Shown piece after piece: positions 1 through 6,436 of a stretch of DNA of 16,937 nt. A model generated the notes under the pieces. It saw only the letters and a program-made list of their open reading frames with translations. It was not told the origin of the DNA and searched no databases. This stretch comes from Desulfobacterales bacterium. Lineage in GTDB: Bacteria > Desulfobacterota > Desulfobacteria > Desulfobacterales > RPRI01. Made by a program: the position numbers and the translations under genes. The DNA is taken from positions 1-16,937 of the forward strand of contig JAGVOC010000091.1 of the NCBI GenBank assembly GCA_020052975.1, read 5' to 3'. Position 1 is the stretch's first letter; every line of letters starts with the position of its first letter.

Positions 1-99
1 AAAAAAGAGCCTTCTTTTACCACAAATTTTCAGCTTGTCAATAAATAGTTAAAGAATATGATATCTTTTAACAAATTCTATCAAAAAAACAACTTTATT
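1..99. other. A/T-rich stretch downstream of ecfT
   Basis: This short stretch follows the ecfT stop codon. It contains an imperfect inverted repeat at 48-72 (GTTAAAGA against TCTTTTAAC) without a clean T-run on the minus strand, so it is a poor terminator candidate. A TTGACA hexamer lies on the minus strand at 36-41 with A-rich sequence 16-18 bases further on, and it could be the -35 box of a gene beyond the left edge. Neither reading is strong. Confidence 0.25.
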
Positions 100-858
100 T
101 TACAAATATGCAATAGTCGCCATACAAATCAATATTACCACAAAAAGAACCATCCAGTCATTTATTTTCGATGAAAGTTTTTGGCCGGTTCTTATATCGG
201 AATAACATCTTGCTTCCATAGCCATTGAGATTCTGCCGGCATTATAGAAAATTCGCGCTAAAAGCGGGATTGAAAATTTAACCATTCTGTAGACCGGATT
301 TTTCCTGTTTTCAATACATCTTGCCTTTTGAGCGCTTGCAGTTTCCCTGGCCTGCTCAAAAATGACAGGTATAAAACGCATCATAAGGCCTGTCATGGTT
401 GAAACTCTGCCACCTGAAATAAACGGGAAAGGCCTCAATATCCAATCAATAGCAGCCTTAACTTCGGCAGTCCGGGTTGTGGAAGTAAATAAAAGACCAA
501 GAAGAACCATAAGCATAATCCGCAGACAAACAAGTGACCCTTCAATCAAGCCATCATATGTTAAGCTCATGCCAAAAATATCAAGCAAAACAGCCCCACC
601 GGCAGAAAATGCCCGTATAGCAAAAATAAATACCAGGAAAAATATAAAGATAGAGAGATCTTTTACGACTTGCCAAAGGCTTATTCCGACCCTGACCAAC
701 CCGCAAACAACAAGCAGTAAAAGCAGTAAAATACCGGGCAGGGAAGCTTTAAGACTCGAAAGGCCTATTATTACAATGAACAATAATTTAAATCTGGTAT
801 CAATTTTATGAATAAAGGAAAATCCGGGACGGTAGCTGAAAGACGTCAGCTCAGCCAT
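100..858 (-). CDS. ecfT: ECF transporter transmembrane component EcfT (BioN-type)
   Basis: This is the membrane scaffold of an energy-coupling-factor importer; it links the ATPase to the substrate-binding BioY subunit. The 252-residue protein has hydrophobic segments at about 24-56, 66-84, 105-126 and 235-251, with a long amphipathic cytoplasmic region between the last two. EcfT proteins carry two short Ala-Arg-Gly-like coupling motifs there that dock onto the ATPases. Here both read Ala-Arg-Cys (179-181 and 216-218), in the contexts QKARCIEN and MEARCYSD. The start overlaps the end of ecfA by 13 bases, which implies translational coupling, and it is the last gene of the bioY-ecfA-ecfT run. 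The biotin assignment comes from the adjacent bioY and birA. A general EcfT serving other S-components as well is possible but less likely in this context. Confidence 0.9.
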   Translation of the reverse strand: MAELTSFSYRPGFSFIHKIDTRFKLLFIVIIGLSSLKASLPGILLLLLLVVCGLVRVGISLWQVVKDLSIFIFFLVFIFAIRAFSAGGAVLLDIFGMSLTYDGLIEGSLVCLRIMLMVLLGLLFTSTTRTAEVKAAIDWILRPFPFISGGRVSTMTGLMMRFIPVIFEQARETASAQKARCIENRKNPVYRMVKFSIPLLARIFYNAGRISMAMEARCYSDIRTGQKLSSKINDWMVLFVVILICMATIAYL

Positions 859-1595
859 GATATCATTCCAAGCCCCATTCGGGAAAAATACGGCTCCTTT
901 ATTCCAAACATTTCTGTATCTGAAATAATTTGTTCCGGAGATCCTGCTCTTGCTATTTTGCCGTCTTTCATTATTATCAAGCGGTCTGCATGGGCAATCA
1001 CCTTTTCAAGATCATGGGTTGTAATAATAATTGTACGGCCGCTCGCATGCAGTTCAATTATCTGTTTCAGCACCTGTCTTGTACCGGGATAGTCGAGGTT
1101 TGAAAAAGGCTCATCAAAAGCAAGGACTTCCGGTTTCATGGCAAGAACACCAGCTATGGCAAGTCTCCTCTTTTCTCCTCCTGAAAGCATGTGCGGCCTT
1201 GCATCAGCTAAACAGGTAAGCCCTGTAATTCTTAAAGCCTCGGAGATTCTTTGTTCAATTTCTTTTCTGTCCAGACAAAGATTTTCGGGGCCAAAAGCCA
1301 CATCCTCACGCACGGTTTCGCCTATTATCTGGGTATCGGAATCCTGAAACACCATGCCTACAACCCGCCTTGCTCTTGCCGGATCTTCAGATACACTGAC
1401 ACCGGCTATTCTAACGGTTCCCGATGTCGGGAAGAGAAGAGCGTTCAAATGCCTCAGCAGGGTGGTCTTGCCTGAACCGTTACGTCCAGCAATAATGACA
1501 AATTCGCCTTTTTTTACAGACAAATCAATGCTATCCAGACCCAAAAAGCCGTTTGAGAACCTATGACTCAATGCTTTGATTTCAATAATATTCAT
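846..1595 (-). CDS. ecfA: ECF transporter ATP-binding protein EcfA (BioM-type)
   Basis: This is the ABC ATPase that powers biotin uptake with EcfT and BioY. The 249-residue protein shows all the nucleotide-binding motifs: Walker A GRNGSGKT (37-44), Q-loop glutamine 84 in VFQDSD, ABC signature LSGGE (137-141), Walker B ending FDEP (160-163) and switch histidine 194. There is one ATPase gene rather than the EcfA1/EcfA2 pair of group II systems, so it would act as a homodimer, as in BioMNY-type (group I) transporters. Its ATG overlaps the bioY stop by four bases (positions 1592-1595), and its 3' end overlaps ecfT. Motifs and length are ordinary and nothing suggests damage. Confidence 0.93.
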   Translation of the reverse strand: MNIIEIKALSHRFSNGFLGLDSIDLSVKKGEFVIIAGRNGSGKTTLLRHLNALLFPTSGTVRIAGVSVSEDPARARRVVGMVFQDSDTQIIGETVREDVAFGPENLCLDRKEIEQRISEALRITGLTCLADARPHMLSGGEKRRLAIAGVLAMKPEVLAFDEPFSNLDYPGTRQVLKQIIELHASGRTIIITTHDLEKVIAHADRLIIMKDGKIARAGSPEQIISDTEMFGIKEPYFSRMGLGMISWLS

Positions 1596-2131
1596 GACCG
1601 GCTATTTCCGATTAAAGGTCTGACAGATCTCGCTATAAATGCTGCGGCAGCAATTTTCAATGCATCGCCGGGAAGGAAAGGGAGCATTCCGACAGCAACA
1701 GCCTTGTTCAGCTCCATCCCCGTAATAACCCTGAGCCATGAAACCCCGAATGCATAAATCAGCACCGATCCGCAAATCATCGCAAATATGTCCATCAAAA
1801 TATTTTTTCCACCTTTTCCACTGATCAGGCCGGTAATATAAACTGCCGGAAGAAAACCAAGCAGGTACCCGCCTGTCGGCCCGAAGAACCGCCCTATCCC
1901 GCCGGTGCCGCCTGCAAAAACAGGAAGCCCGAAGGCTCCGGCAAGAAGATATATCCCGACGCTTGCAGCTCCCCATGCTCTTCCAAGTAATAGTCCGGCA
2001 AGGAGAATAAAAAGACTCTGAAGAACTATCGGAACCGGGCCTATTGGTATCGAAAGGTAGGCTCCGACTGCTGTCAGAGCAGCAAGGAGTGAGGCATACA
2101 CCATCATTTGGAGATCTGAATTCTTATTCAT
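1592..2131 (-). CDS. bioY: Biotin-specific S-component BioY
   Basis: BioY is the membrane protein that captures biotin for the ECF importer. The 179-residue protein is almost entirely hydrophobic, with about six predicted membrane segments. It carries the family landmarks SIPIGPVPIVLQS (27-39), GLPVFAGGTGG (68-78) and GPTGGYLLGF (84-93), which include the glycine-rich loop typical of BioY, and ends with the usual LPGDALK region (153-159). The start is supported by GGGAAG a few bases upstream of the ATG. It is the first gene of a tightly overlapping trio with ecfA and ecfT, and birA lies upstream in the same direction across a 177-bp gap filled mostly by a palindromic repeat. Because the trio is complete, biotin uptake should be ATP-driven, rather than by BioY acting alone. 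Confidence 0.95.
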   Translation of the reverse strand: MNKNSDLQMMVYASLLAALTAVGAYLSIPIGPVPIVLQSLFILLAGLLLGRAWGAASVGIYLLAGAFGLPVFAGGTGGIGRFFGPTGGYLLGFLPAVYITGLISGKGGKNILMDIFAMICGSVLIYAFGVSWLRVITGMELNKAVAVGMLPFLPGDALKIAAAAFIARSVRPLIGNSRS

Positions 2132-2154
2132 GTACTTCCCGTTTTATAAGTCTT

Positions 2155-2280
2155 GACGGCTTCATAAAAAGTCATTCTGCCGTGTTGCACTTCATCTTTC
2201 GTCATTGCAGCGTATCATTAAGTACGCTTCATTCCTCAAGATTCGTGCGCCTTGCATAATGAACTTTTTACATTGCCGTC
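2155..2280. repeat. 126-bp imperfect palindromic repeat between birA and bioY
   Basis: The whole element folds on itself. The outer arms are 2155-2173 (beginning GACGGCTTCATAAAAAG) and 2261-2280 (ending CTTTTTACATTGCCGTC). The arms closest to the centre are AGCGTA (2209-2214) and TACGCT (2223-2228), separated by an 8-base loop. Most positions between also pair once a few one-base gaps are allowed. It encodes nothing convincing. This is the form of a MITE- or REP-like mobile repeat, and its arms resemble a dispersed repeat I recall from Desulfobacterales genomes. As RNA it would form a long hairpin within a birA-bioY transcript. Confidence 0.7.
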
Positions 2281-2308
2281 TGAATTTCGACTTTTGTTTA
2301 CAAATCCA

Positions 2309-3241
2309 TCAGTCTCTGCCGTCCATGTGAAAACAATCCCCGAATAGAACGGTTTTTATCCGACCGTCGGGCTGTTTTAAAAGCAGAGAGCCGTTGTCAT
2401 CTATATCAATTGCGGTTCCATAAAATTCTCCGGAAGTCGTGACAATTTTTACCTCTCTGTTCAAGGTTATCGTATTCTCCTTCCATTGAAGCAAAACATC
2501 CTCATATTTACCTTCAATAATCCTTTTTTCAAATAAATTCAGGAATCTGTCCAATATCTCTTTTCTCGATACATTTTTCCCAACAAGCCGCTTCAGGGAG
2601 GTTGACATCGGCTCTTCCGGGACAGGATCATTATTTGCGTTAACGCCTATGCCAATATTTATAAATGAAACCAAATCTGCTTCTGCCTCCATTTCTGAAA
2701 GCATCCCCGATATTTTTCTGCCGCCAATCAGTATATCATTGGGCCATTTCACCATGGCTTCTATTCCGAACATATCTCGCAATGTTTCAACAAGAGCAAC
2801 GGAAGCCATAAAATTAACTTTTGAGCTCATTATGAGGGGAATGTCAGGCCTTATCACAACAGTAAAATAGAGCCCGCCTTCATCAGACAGCCAGATCCTT
2901 TTTAAACGCCCACGCCCCATTGTCTGGCTCCCGGCAATGACCACAGTGAATGAAGGGCACCCTTTGCGGGCAAGATCCCTTGCAATATCCATTGTCGAAG
3001 AAGCTTTGGCATAATAATGGATATGTTTCTCTCTTTCCGGAAATTCCCAGGGGTAAAGAGCATCCGGCGAGCTTACAAGCTGGTATCCGGTTGGGGCTGA
3101 TCTGATATCATAACCGACCTCCAGAAGTTTATGCATGTGTTTCCATATGGATACCCTCGAAATACCAAGAACAGAGCTTATTCTCTCACCGGAAACTATC
3201 CCGCTTTCAGCCCTGAGAATATTTAATATCCGTCCCTTCAT
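2309..3241 (-). CDS. birA: Bifunctional biotin-[acetyl-CoA-carboxylase] ligase / biotin operon repressor BirA
   Basis: BirA activates biotin with ATP and attaches it to a lysine of biotin-dependent carboxylases. Forms with an N-terminal helix-turn-helix also repress biotin genes. The 310-residue protein has the HTH at about 15-40 (GERISSVLGISRVSIWKHM), the biotinoyl-AMP loop SQTMGRGRLKRIW (105-117), the catalytic-domain motifs KWPNDI (165-170), KISGML (176-181) and GIGVNAN (197-203), and a small C-terminal SH3-like domain (about 265-305). It is therefore a full-length class II enzyme that should both ligate and regulate. The adjacent importer genes are its natural regulatory targets. The intergenic DNA on both sides holds long palindromes, so the promoter position is uncertain; a possible operator lies about 250 bases upstream at 3491-3526. 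Confidence 0.95.
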   Translation of the reverse strand: MKGRILNILRAESGIVSGERISSVLGISRVSIWKHMHKLLEVGYDIRSAPTGYQLVSSPDALYPWEFPEREKHIHYYAKASSTMDIARDLARKGCPSFTVVIAGSQTMGRGRLKRIWLSDEGGLYFTVVIRPDIPLIMSSKVNFMASVALVETLRDMFGIEAMVKWPNDILIGGRKISGMLSEMEAEADLVSFINIGIGVNANNDPVPEEPMSTSLKRLVGKNVSRKEILDRFLNLFEKRIIEGKYEDVLLQWKENTITLNREVKIVTTSGEFYGTAIDIDDNGSLLLKQPDGRIKTVLFGDCFHMDGRD

Positions 3242-3260
3242 TTCATCGCCTTCGTATACT

Positions 3261-3447
3261 AATTGATTTCCATCCGGAAATGGCCCTTTTGAGCGATCTC
3301 GGTGTCAATCTGCGGGATTTCTTGTGCGACATACTATACGTATGTCTCCGCACAATCTCTTGATTTCCTTGAGCTTGTCCCAAATTGCCTATTTCCGAAT
3401 TGGAAACTCAACAGTGTCCAAAATTAGTTTCCGGATGAACACTAATT
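3261..3447. repeat. Nested long palindromic repeat upstream of birA
   Basis: A 140-bp imperfect palindrome spans 3267-3406. It is centred on GACATAC (3328-3334), loop TATAC, and GTATGTC (3340-3346), with ends TTTCCA and TGGAAA. Most of each arm pairs with the other after small gaps. A further outer pair, 3261-3280 and 3428-3447, is inverted with about 16 of 20 matches, including a perfect 10-base CATCCGGAAA / TTTCCGGATG. No gene is plausible inside. Together with the 126-bp palindrome downstream of birA, this suggests non-coding mobile repeats. It accounts for most of the 308-bp gap between birA and the DHH gene. Confidence 0.65.
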
Positions 3448-3490
3448 AAAAAAAATAATATAATTATCAGATAAAAGATCGGCATGGCCT

Positions 3491-3526
3491 TTTCGTTAGC
3501 CACAGATTGTGATATAGTTAACGAAA
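3491..3526 (-). promoter_or_regulatory. Candidate BirA operator / promoter region
   Basis: The inverted repeat TTTCGTTA (3491-3498) / TAACGAAA (3519-3526) contains GTTAGCC (3495-3501) and AGTTAAC (3516-3522) separated by 14 bases. The BirA signal as I remember it is TTGTTAACC, a 14-16 base spacer, then GGTTAACAA, so each inner half matches in six of seven positions. A TTGACT hexamer on the minus strand at 3538-3543 could be a -35 box that places the site over the -10. The site is about 250 bases from the birA start, beyond the palindromic repeat. It could instead be part of a weak terminator for the DHH gene. Confidence 0.35.
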
Positions 3527-3549
3527 CGTCTAAAAAAAGTCAAATACTA

Positions 3550-4443
3550 TTATTTTTCCGGCCTGTTTTCAATAAGAGTTGAAATGATTTGAGGAATATA
3601 TTCGCCTGCCTTGCTTGCCAAAAACCTGCAGGCTCCGGCACCGTTGTGCCCCCCTCCGCCAAATTTTGAAAGCATTTTTCCAACATTTACTCTGCATTTT
3701 GGGTTAAAAATATTATGCCCGACACTCACGGCTATTCTCTGCCGGCCAGGGTCATCGTATCGTATTCTGACGCTTACAATCGCTTCTGAAAAAAGCGAGT
3801 AAACCAGAAAACGATTCCCTTCAGGCGCTTTGTCGTATGAACGCAAATCGGTTATTGATACATGTTTCTTTAAAACTGTATTTGCTATCAATACTGATTT
3901 ATAAGCCTTGTTCTCTTCAATAACAGCCCTGCATCTTTCTTTTACTTCCAAATCACTCATTACGCCTGTTATATCATGCTTCATCAACAGGCCAATCAGC
4001 CTGTTCCAGTAAGGCTCTTCCGTGACACCGCGGTTTGAAACAGTCATTGAAAGAAGGATATATGGATATGCTTCGGGATGAAGCACTTCATCCATGGATA
4101 AACAGGCGGAATCTATTTTATCAGTTTCTTTAATAAGCTGCGTGTAATCCCTTTTAATTTTTCCTTCATAATAAGAAAAAACAACCCCTGCCGCGGAAGG
4201 CGCTATTTTGAAAGATCCGGTATAAGCGCTGTCAATCCTGTTTGATTCATGATGATCAAACCAGATTGAGCATCTATTGTCAAAAGGGAGATTTGCCATT
4301 ATATCCCCCTCCTTTATTTCGATCAGCCTGTTCTGAATTTCGTGCGGCTCAACCCACTTTATGGTCTCTGTTATCTTTTCCGCTTCTGAAATCAGAACCG
4401 CACATACAATACCGTCAAAATCAGGCCTTGTCACTATTCTCAT
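3550..4443 (-). CDS. DHH/DHHA1-family phosphoesterase
   Basis: This is a metal-dependent phosphohydrolase of the DHH superfamily, which includes exopolyphosphatases, nanoRNases and cyclic-dinucleotide phosphodiesterases. The substrate cannot be told from sequence. Starting at 4443, the 297-residue protein has an N-terminal DHH domain with motif I TRPDFDG (5-11), the family-defining DHH in WFDHHE (61-66) and aspartates 108 and 111. Its C-terminal DHHA1 domain has the glycine-rich motif FGGGGHNGAGA (261-271). Motif I lacks the leading histidine of the usual His-x-Asp-x-Asp form (arginine stands there). A longer reading frame begins at 4530, but that codon lies upstream of a good -10 box at 4502-4507, so the ATG at 4443, preceded by GGTGG, is preferred. 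It appears monocistronic, sitting behind the etfA terminator. Confidence 0.85.
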   Translation of the reverse strand: MRIVTRPDFDGIVCAVLISEAEKITETIKWVEPHEIQNRLIEIKEGDIMANLPFDNRCSIWFDHHESNRIDSAYTGSFKIAPSAAGVVFSYYEGKIKRDYTQLIKETDKIDSACLSMDEVLHPEAYPYILLSMTVSNRGVTEEPYWNRLIGLLMKHDITGVMSDLEVKERCRAVIEENKAYKSVLIANTVLKKHVSITDLRSYDKAPEGNRFLVYSLFSEAIVSVRIRYDDPGRQRIAVSVGHNIFNPKCRVNVGKMLSKFGGGGHNGAGACRFLASKAGEYIPQIISTLIENRPEK

Positions 4444-4501
4444 ATATCCACCAAAAGGTTTAATAGCGGTAAAAACCGCACTTTTTACGAGTCTATACGA
4501 A

Positions 4502-4530
4502 TTTATAAACTGTATTGGATTTCCTGGCAA
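4502..4530 (-). promoter_or_regulatory. Sigma-70-type promoter of the DHH gene
   Basis: On the minus strand TTGCCA (4525-4530) and TATAAA (4502-4507) are separated by exactly 17 bases, each hexamer differing from consensus at one position. The start of transcription would be near 4495, giving a leader of about 50 bases that contains a small hairpin (GCGGT, loop of four, ACCGC at 4466-4479). The promoter lies immediately past the T-tract of the etfA terminator. Confidence 0.6.
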
Positions 4531-4532
4531 GA

Positions 4533-4572
4533 AAAGAAAAAACAGCCGGTTACCTCAAAAGGCAACCGGCTG
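4533..4572 (-). terminator. Rho-independent terminator after etfA
   Basis: Read on the minus strand, CAGCCGGTT (4572-4564) pairs perfectly with AACCGGCTG (4551-4543), with three further inner pairs after one mismatch and a tight loop. The stem is followed at once by a run of six Ts and a T-rich tail down to 4533. It lies 28 bases beyond the etfA stop codon and closes the electron-transfer operon. Confidence 0.9.
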
Positions 4573-4599
4573 AATAAGTGTGGTGTACTACGGGTTGTT

Positions 4600-5577
4600 C
4601 TATTTCATCTCATTGATTTTTTCAGTCAATAGAGGAACAAACTCAAGCAGGTCTTCAACAATTCCAATGTCGGCAACCTGAAAAATGGGAGCTTTGGGAT
4701 TCTTGTTTACAACAACCATAAAAGGTGAACCCTTGATTCCGCCAAGGTGCTGGAATGAACCGCTTATACCAAGAGCCATGTACACTTTGGGTTTGACAGT
4801 CTGCCCGGAAGTTCCTACCTGGCGTGATTTTTCAAGCCACTTGGCATCAACGATAGGCCGCGAACATGATACGTCGCCACCGACTGCTTTTGCAAGCTCC
4901 CGGATAATATCGATGTTTTCCTGCTCGCCGATACCCCGTCCGACAGAAACAAGAATTTCGGATTTTGTAATATCGACATCGCCGACTTCGGCCTGCACAA
5001 CTTCAATATAGCGCCGAGCACCACCGGGCAAACCTCCGGTCGTGGCATCTGCTGTTTTATCAATAACTGTTCCACCTGCAACACCGGCTTCAACCGCACG
5101 GAAGGCGCCCGGACGGATTGTAATCACAGCTCCTCCGGAAATATCGCAAAGAACATGTGTGCTGACCTGGCCGCTGTATTCCTGGCGGACCGCTTTCAAT
5201 TTTCCGCCTTCGATCCCATCAAAACCAACCGCATCCGGCAAGTATGCACCCTCTAATTTTATGGAGAGTCCGGGGCCGATATCCATTCCAAAAGGATCGA
5301 GTGCAAAAAGGACAATGCTTCCTTTAGGAATCACCCGTGTAAGCAGGCCGCGGATCACTTCTGAATTAGGATATGAAAGCGCATCATTATCAATCTTCCA
5401 AACCTCTTTGAAAGAAGCGGTCAGGCTGTTGCATACCGCATCTGTTTTACTGCCCACAACAATAGCTGTCAGAGAAGCTGCAGGATCAATCTTTCCGGCT
5501 GCTGCAACCATTTCAAGGGCTGTATCATCGATAACTCCATCTTTATATAATATATATGCAAAAATCTGAAGGGCCAT
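4600..5577 (-). CDS. etfA: Electron transfer flavoprotein alpha subunit
   Basis: EtfA carries the FAD that shuttles electrons from acyl-CoA dehydrogenases. The 325-residue protein has the N-terminal alpha/beta domain (about 1-190) and a C-terminal FAD domain with SVGRGIG (211-217), the arginine of CSRPIVDAKW (238-247), VGTSGQTV (254-261), ALGISGSFQH (268-277) and NKNPKAPIFQVAD (291-303), all as expected. There is no extra N-terminal ferredoxin domain. The ATG overlaps the last base of the etfB stop (TAATG), and GGAGG sits nine bases upstream inside etfB, so the subunits are coupled. The intrinsic terminator follows. The upstream membrane Fe-S oxidoreductase in the same operon suggests that electrons go to quinone. 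Confidence 0.96.
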   Translation of the reverse strand: MALQIFAYILYKDGVIDDTALEMVAAAGKIDPAASLTAIVVGSKTDAVCNSLTASFKEVWKIDNDALSYPNSEVIRGLLTRVIPKGSIVLFALDPFGMDIGPGLSIKLEGAYLPDAVGFDGIEGGKLKAVRQEYSGQVSTHVLCDISGGAVITIRPGAFRAVEAGVAGGTVIDKTADATTGGLPGGARRYIEVVQAEVGDVDITKSEILVSVGRGIGEQENIDIIRELAKAVGGDVSCSRPIVDAKWLEKSRQVGTSGQTVKPKVYMALGISGSFQHLGGIKGSPFMVVVNKNPKAPIFQVADIGIVEDLLEFVPLLTEKINEMK

Positions 5578-6368
5578 TATTTAATACCTCCTTTTGATTT
5601 TAATAGTTCAATCAGTTTTTCAACCTTTTCTTCGATGCTTCCCTCAAGGAGTTCGGCGCCTTTTCCAAGTGCAGGCACAAAATAATCGACCCGGGAGACT
5701 TTAGCTGCCGTCTTTCCAACTGAATCGGCATTGACTCCGAGCTCGGACGCGCCATGAACCGGAATCTCAACAGAGGCTACTTTTCTGATTCCTCTGATGC
5801 CGACATAGCGCGGCTCATTTATACCGGTCTGAATGGAAAGAACGCACGGAAGGTCTATTTCGTTTATCTCCTGGTTTCCGCCGGCAATTTCCCGGCCTAT
5901 CCTGATTTTCTTATCGTCAAGAAGTTCTATGCGGTTTACAAGTGAAGCATACGGCCAGTCAAGCATTGCAGCGAGCATGCCGCCGATCTGACCGGCTCCA
6001 TCATCAGCCTGGGCGCCGGTGAAAACCAGGTCATATTTGCCTTTCACGATTTCGGCTTTCAAAATGGCAGCAAGTCCCTTTCCATCCGAACCTGCGAAAG
6101 CATCATCAGAAAGCAGTATGCCTTTATCGGCGCCCATGGCCATCTCTCTTCTCAGCACTTCTTCCGACTCGGCATCACCGACGGAAACAACTGTAACGCT
6201 TCCTCCGACCTTGTCCCGAAGCTGAATAGCTTCCTCAACAGCATAATTATCCCACTCATTAACCGAATAGACGAGATCGCCCCTTTCAATATCCGAACCG
6301 GAGCTGTTTACGCTGATTTCGTTTTCAGCAGTATCGGGGACTCTTTTGACACAAACCAAAATTTCCAT
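5577..6368 (-). CDS. etfB: Electron transfer flavoprotein beta subunit
   Basis: EtfB partners EtfA and binds AMP, or a second FAD in bifurcating forms. The 263-residue protein opens with the typical ILVCVKRVPDT (3-13), has NEWDNYAVEEA (38-48) and the nucleotide-binding stretch GAQADDGAGQIGG (118-130), and contains the partner-recognition loop near DWPYASLVNRIE (137-148). The 118-130 stretch looks closer to the ordinary, non-bifurcating type than to the Asp-Gly-Asp-Thr-Ala-Gln-Val-Gly-Pro form I associate with bifurcating ETFs, so simple electron shuttling is inferred. The start is fixed by a GGAGG site seven to eight bases upstream. It lies 68 bases downstream of the oxidoreductase gene and abuts etfA. 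Confidence 0.96.
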   Translation of the reverse strand: MEILVCVKRVPDTAENEISVNSSGSDIERGDLVYSVNEWDNYAVEEAIQLRDKVGGSVTVVSVGDAESEEVLRREMAMGADKGILLSDDAFAGSDGKGLAAILKAEIVKGKYDLVFTGAQADDGAGQIGGMLAAMLDWPYASLVNRIELLDDKKIRIGREIAGGNQEINEIDLPCVLSIQTGINEPRYVGIRGIRKVASVEIPVHGASELGVNADSVGKTAAKVSRVDYFVPALGKGAELLEGSIEEKVEKLIELLKSKGGIK

Positions 6369-6404
6369 TTTACCCTCCAGATGTCAGTTTTTTTCAATCG
6401 ATTT

Positions 6405-6431
6405 GCAGGCGTACATTCATACAGAGCCTGC
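6405..6431. repeat. Small hairpin between the oxidoreductase gene and etfB
   Basis: GCAGGC (6405-6410) and GCCTGC (6426-6431) form a six-base perfect stem with a 15-base loop. On the transcribed minus strand there is no T-run after it, so it is unlikely to stop transcription. It may protect or process the mRNA between the two cistrons. Confidence 0.35.
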
Positions 6432-6436
6432 TTGTT

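Noticed and set aside
2044..2259. 71-codon frame over the palindrome next to bioY
   Set aside because: Its sequence is derived from the start of bioY on the other strand and the palindromic repeat, with no ribosome site.
2290..2305. TTTGTTTACAAA near the end of birA as a BirA half-site
   Set aside because: It is only a single half-site-like word about 165 bases from bioY, with no partner at the required spacing.
4444..4530. N-terminal extension of the DHH gene to 4530
   Set aside because: The extended start lies upstream of the -10 box at 4502-4507, so it would not be transcribed from that promoter, and the DHH domain motif I begins a few residues after the ATG at 4443.
5042..5569. 175-codon frame opposite etfA, and the 181-codon frame at 9353-9898 opposite the dehydrogenase
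   Set aside because: These are shadows of strongly conserved genes on the other strand and resemble no protein family.
5577..6368. Bifurcating (Bcd/FixAB-type) ETF
   Set aside because: The EtfB nucleotide-binding stretch GAQADDGAGQIGG does not match the bifurcating pattern as I know it, and the operon partner is a quinone-type oxidoreductase rather than FixC/FixX or a butyryl-CoA dehydrogenase.
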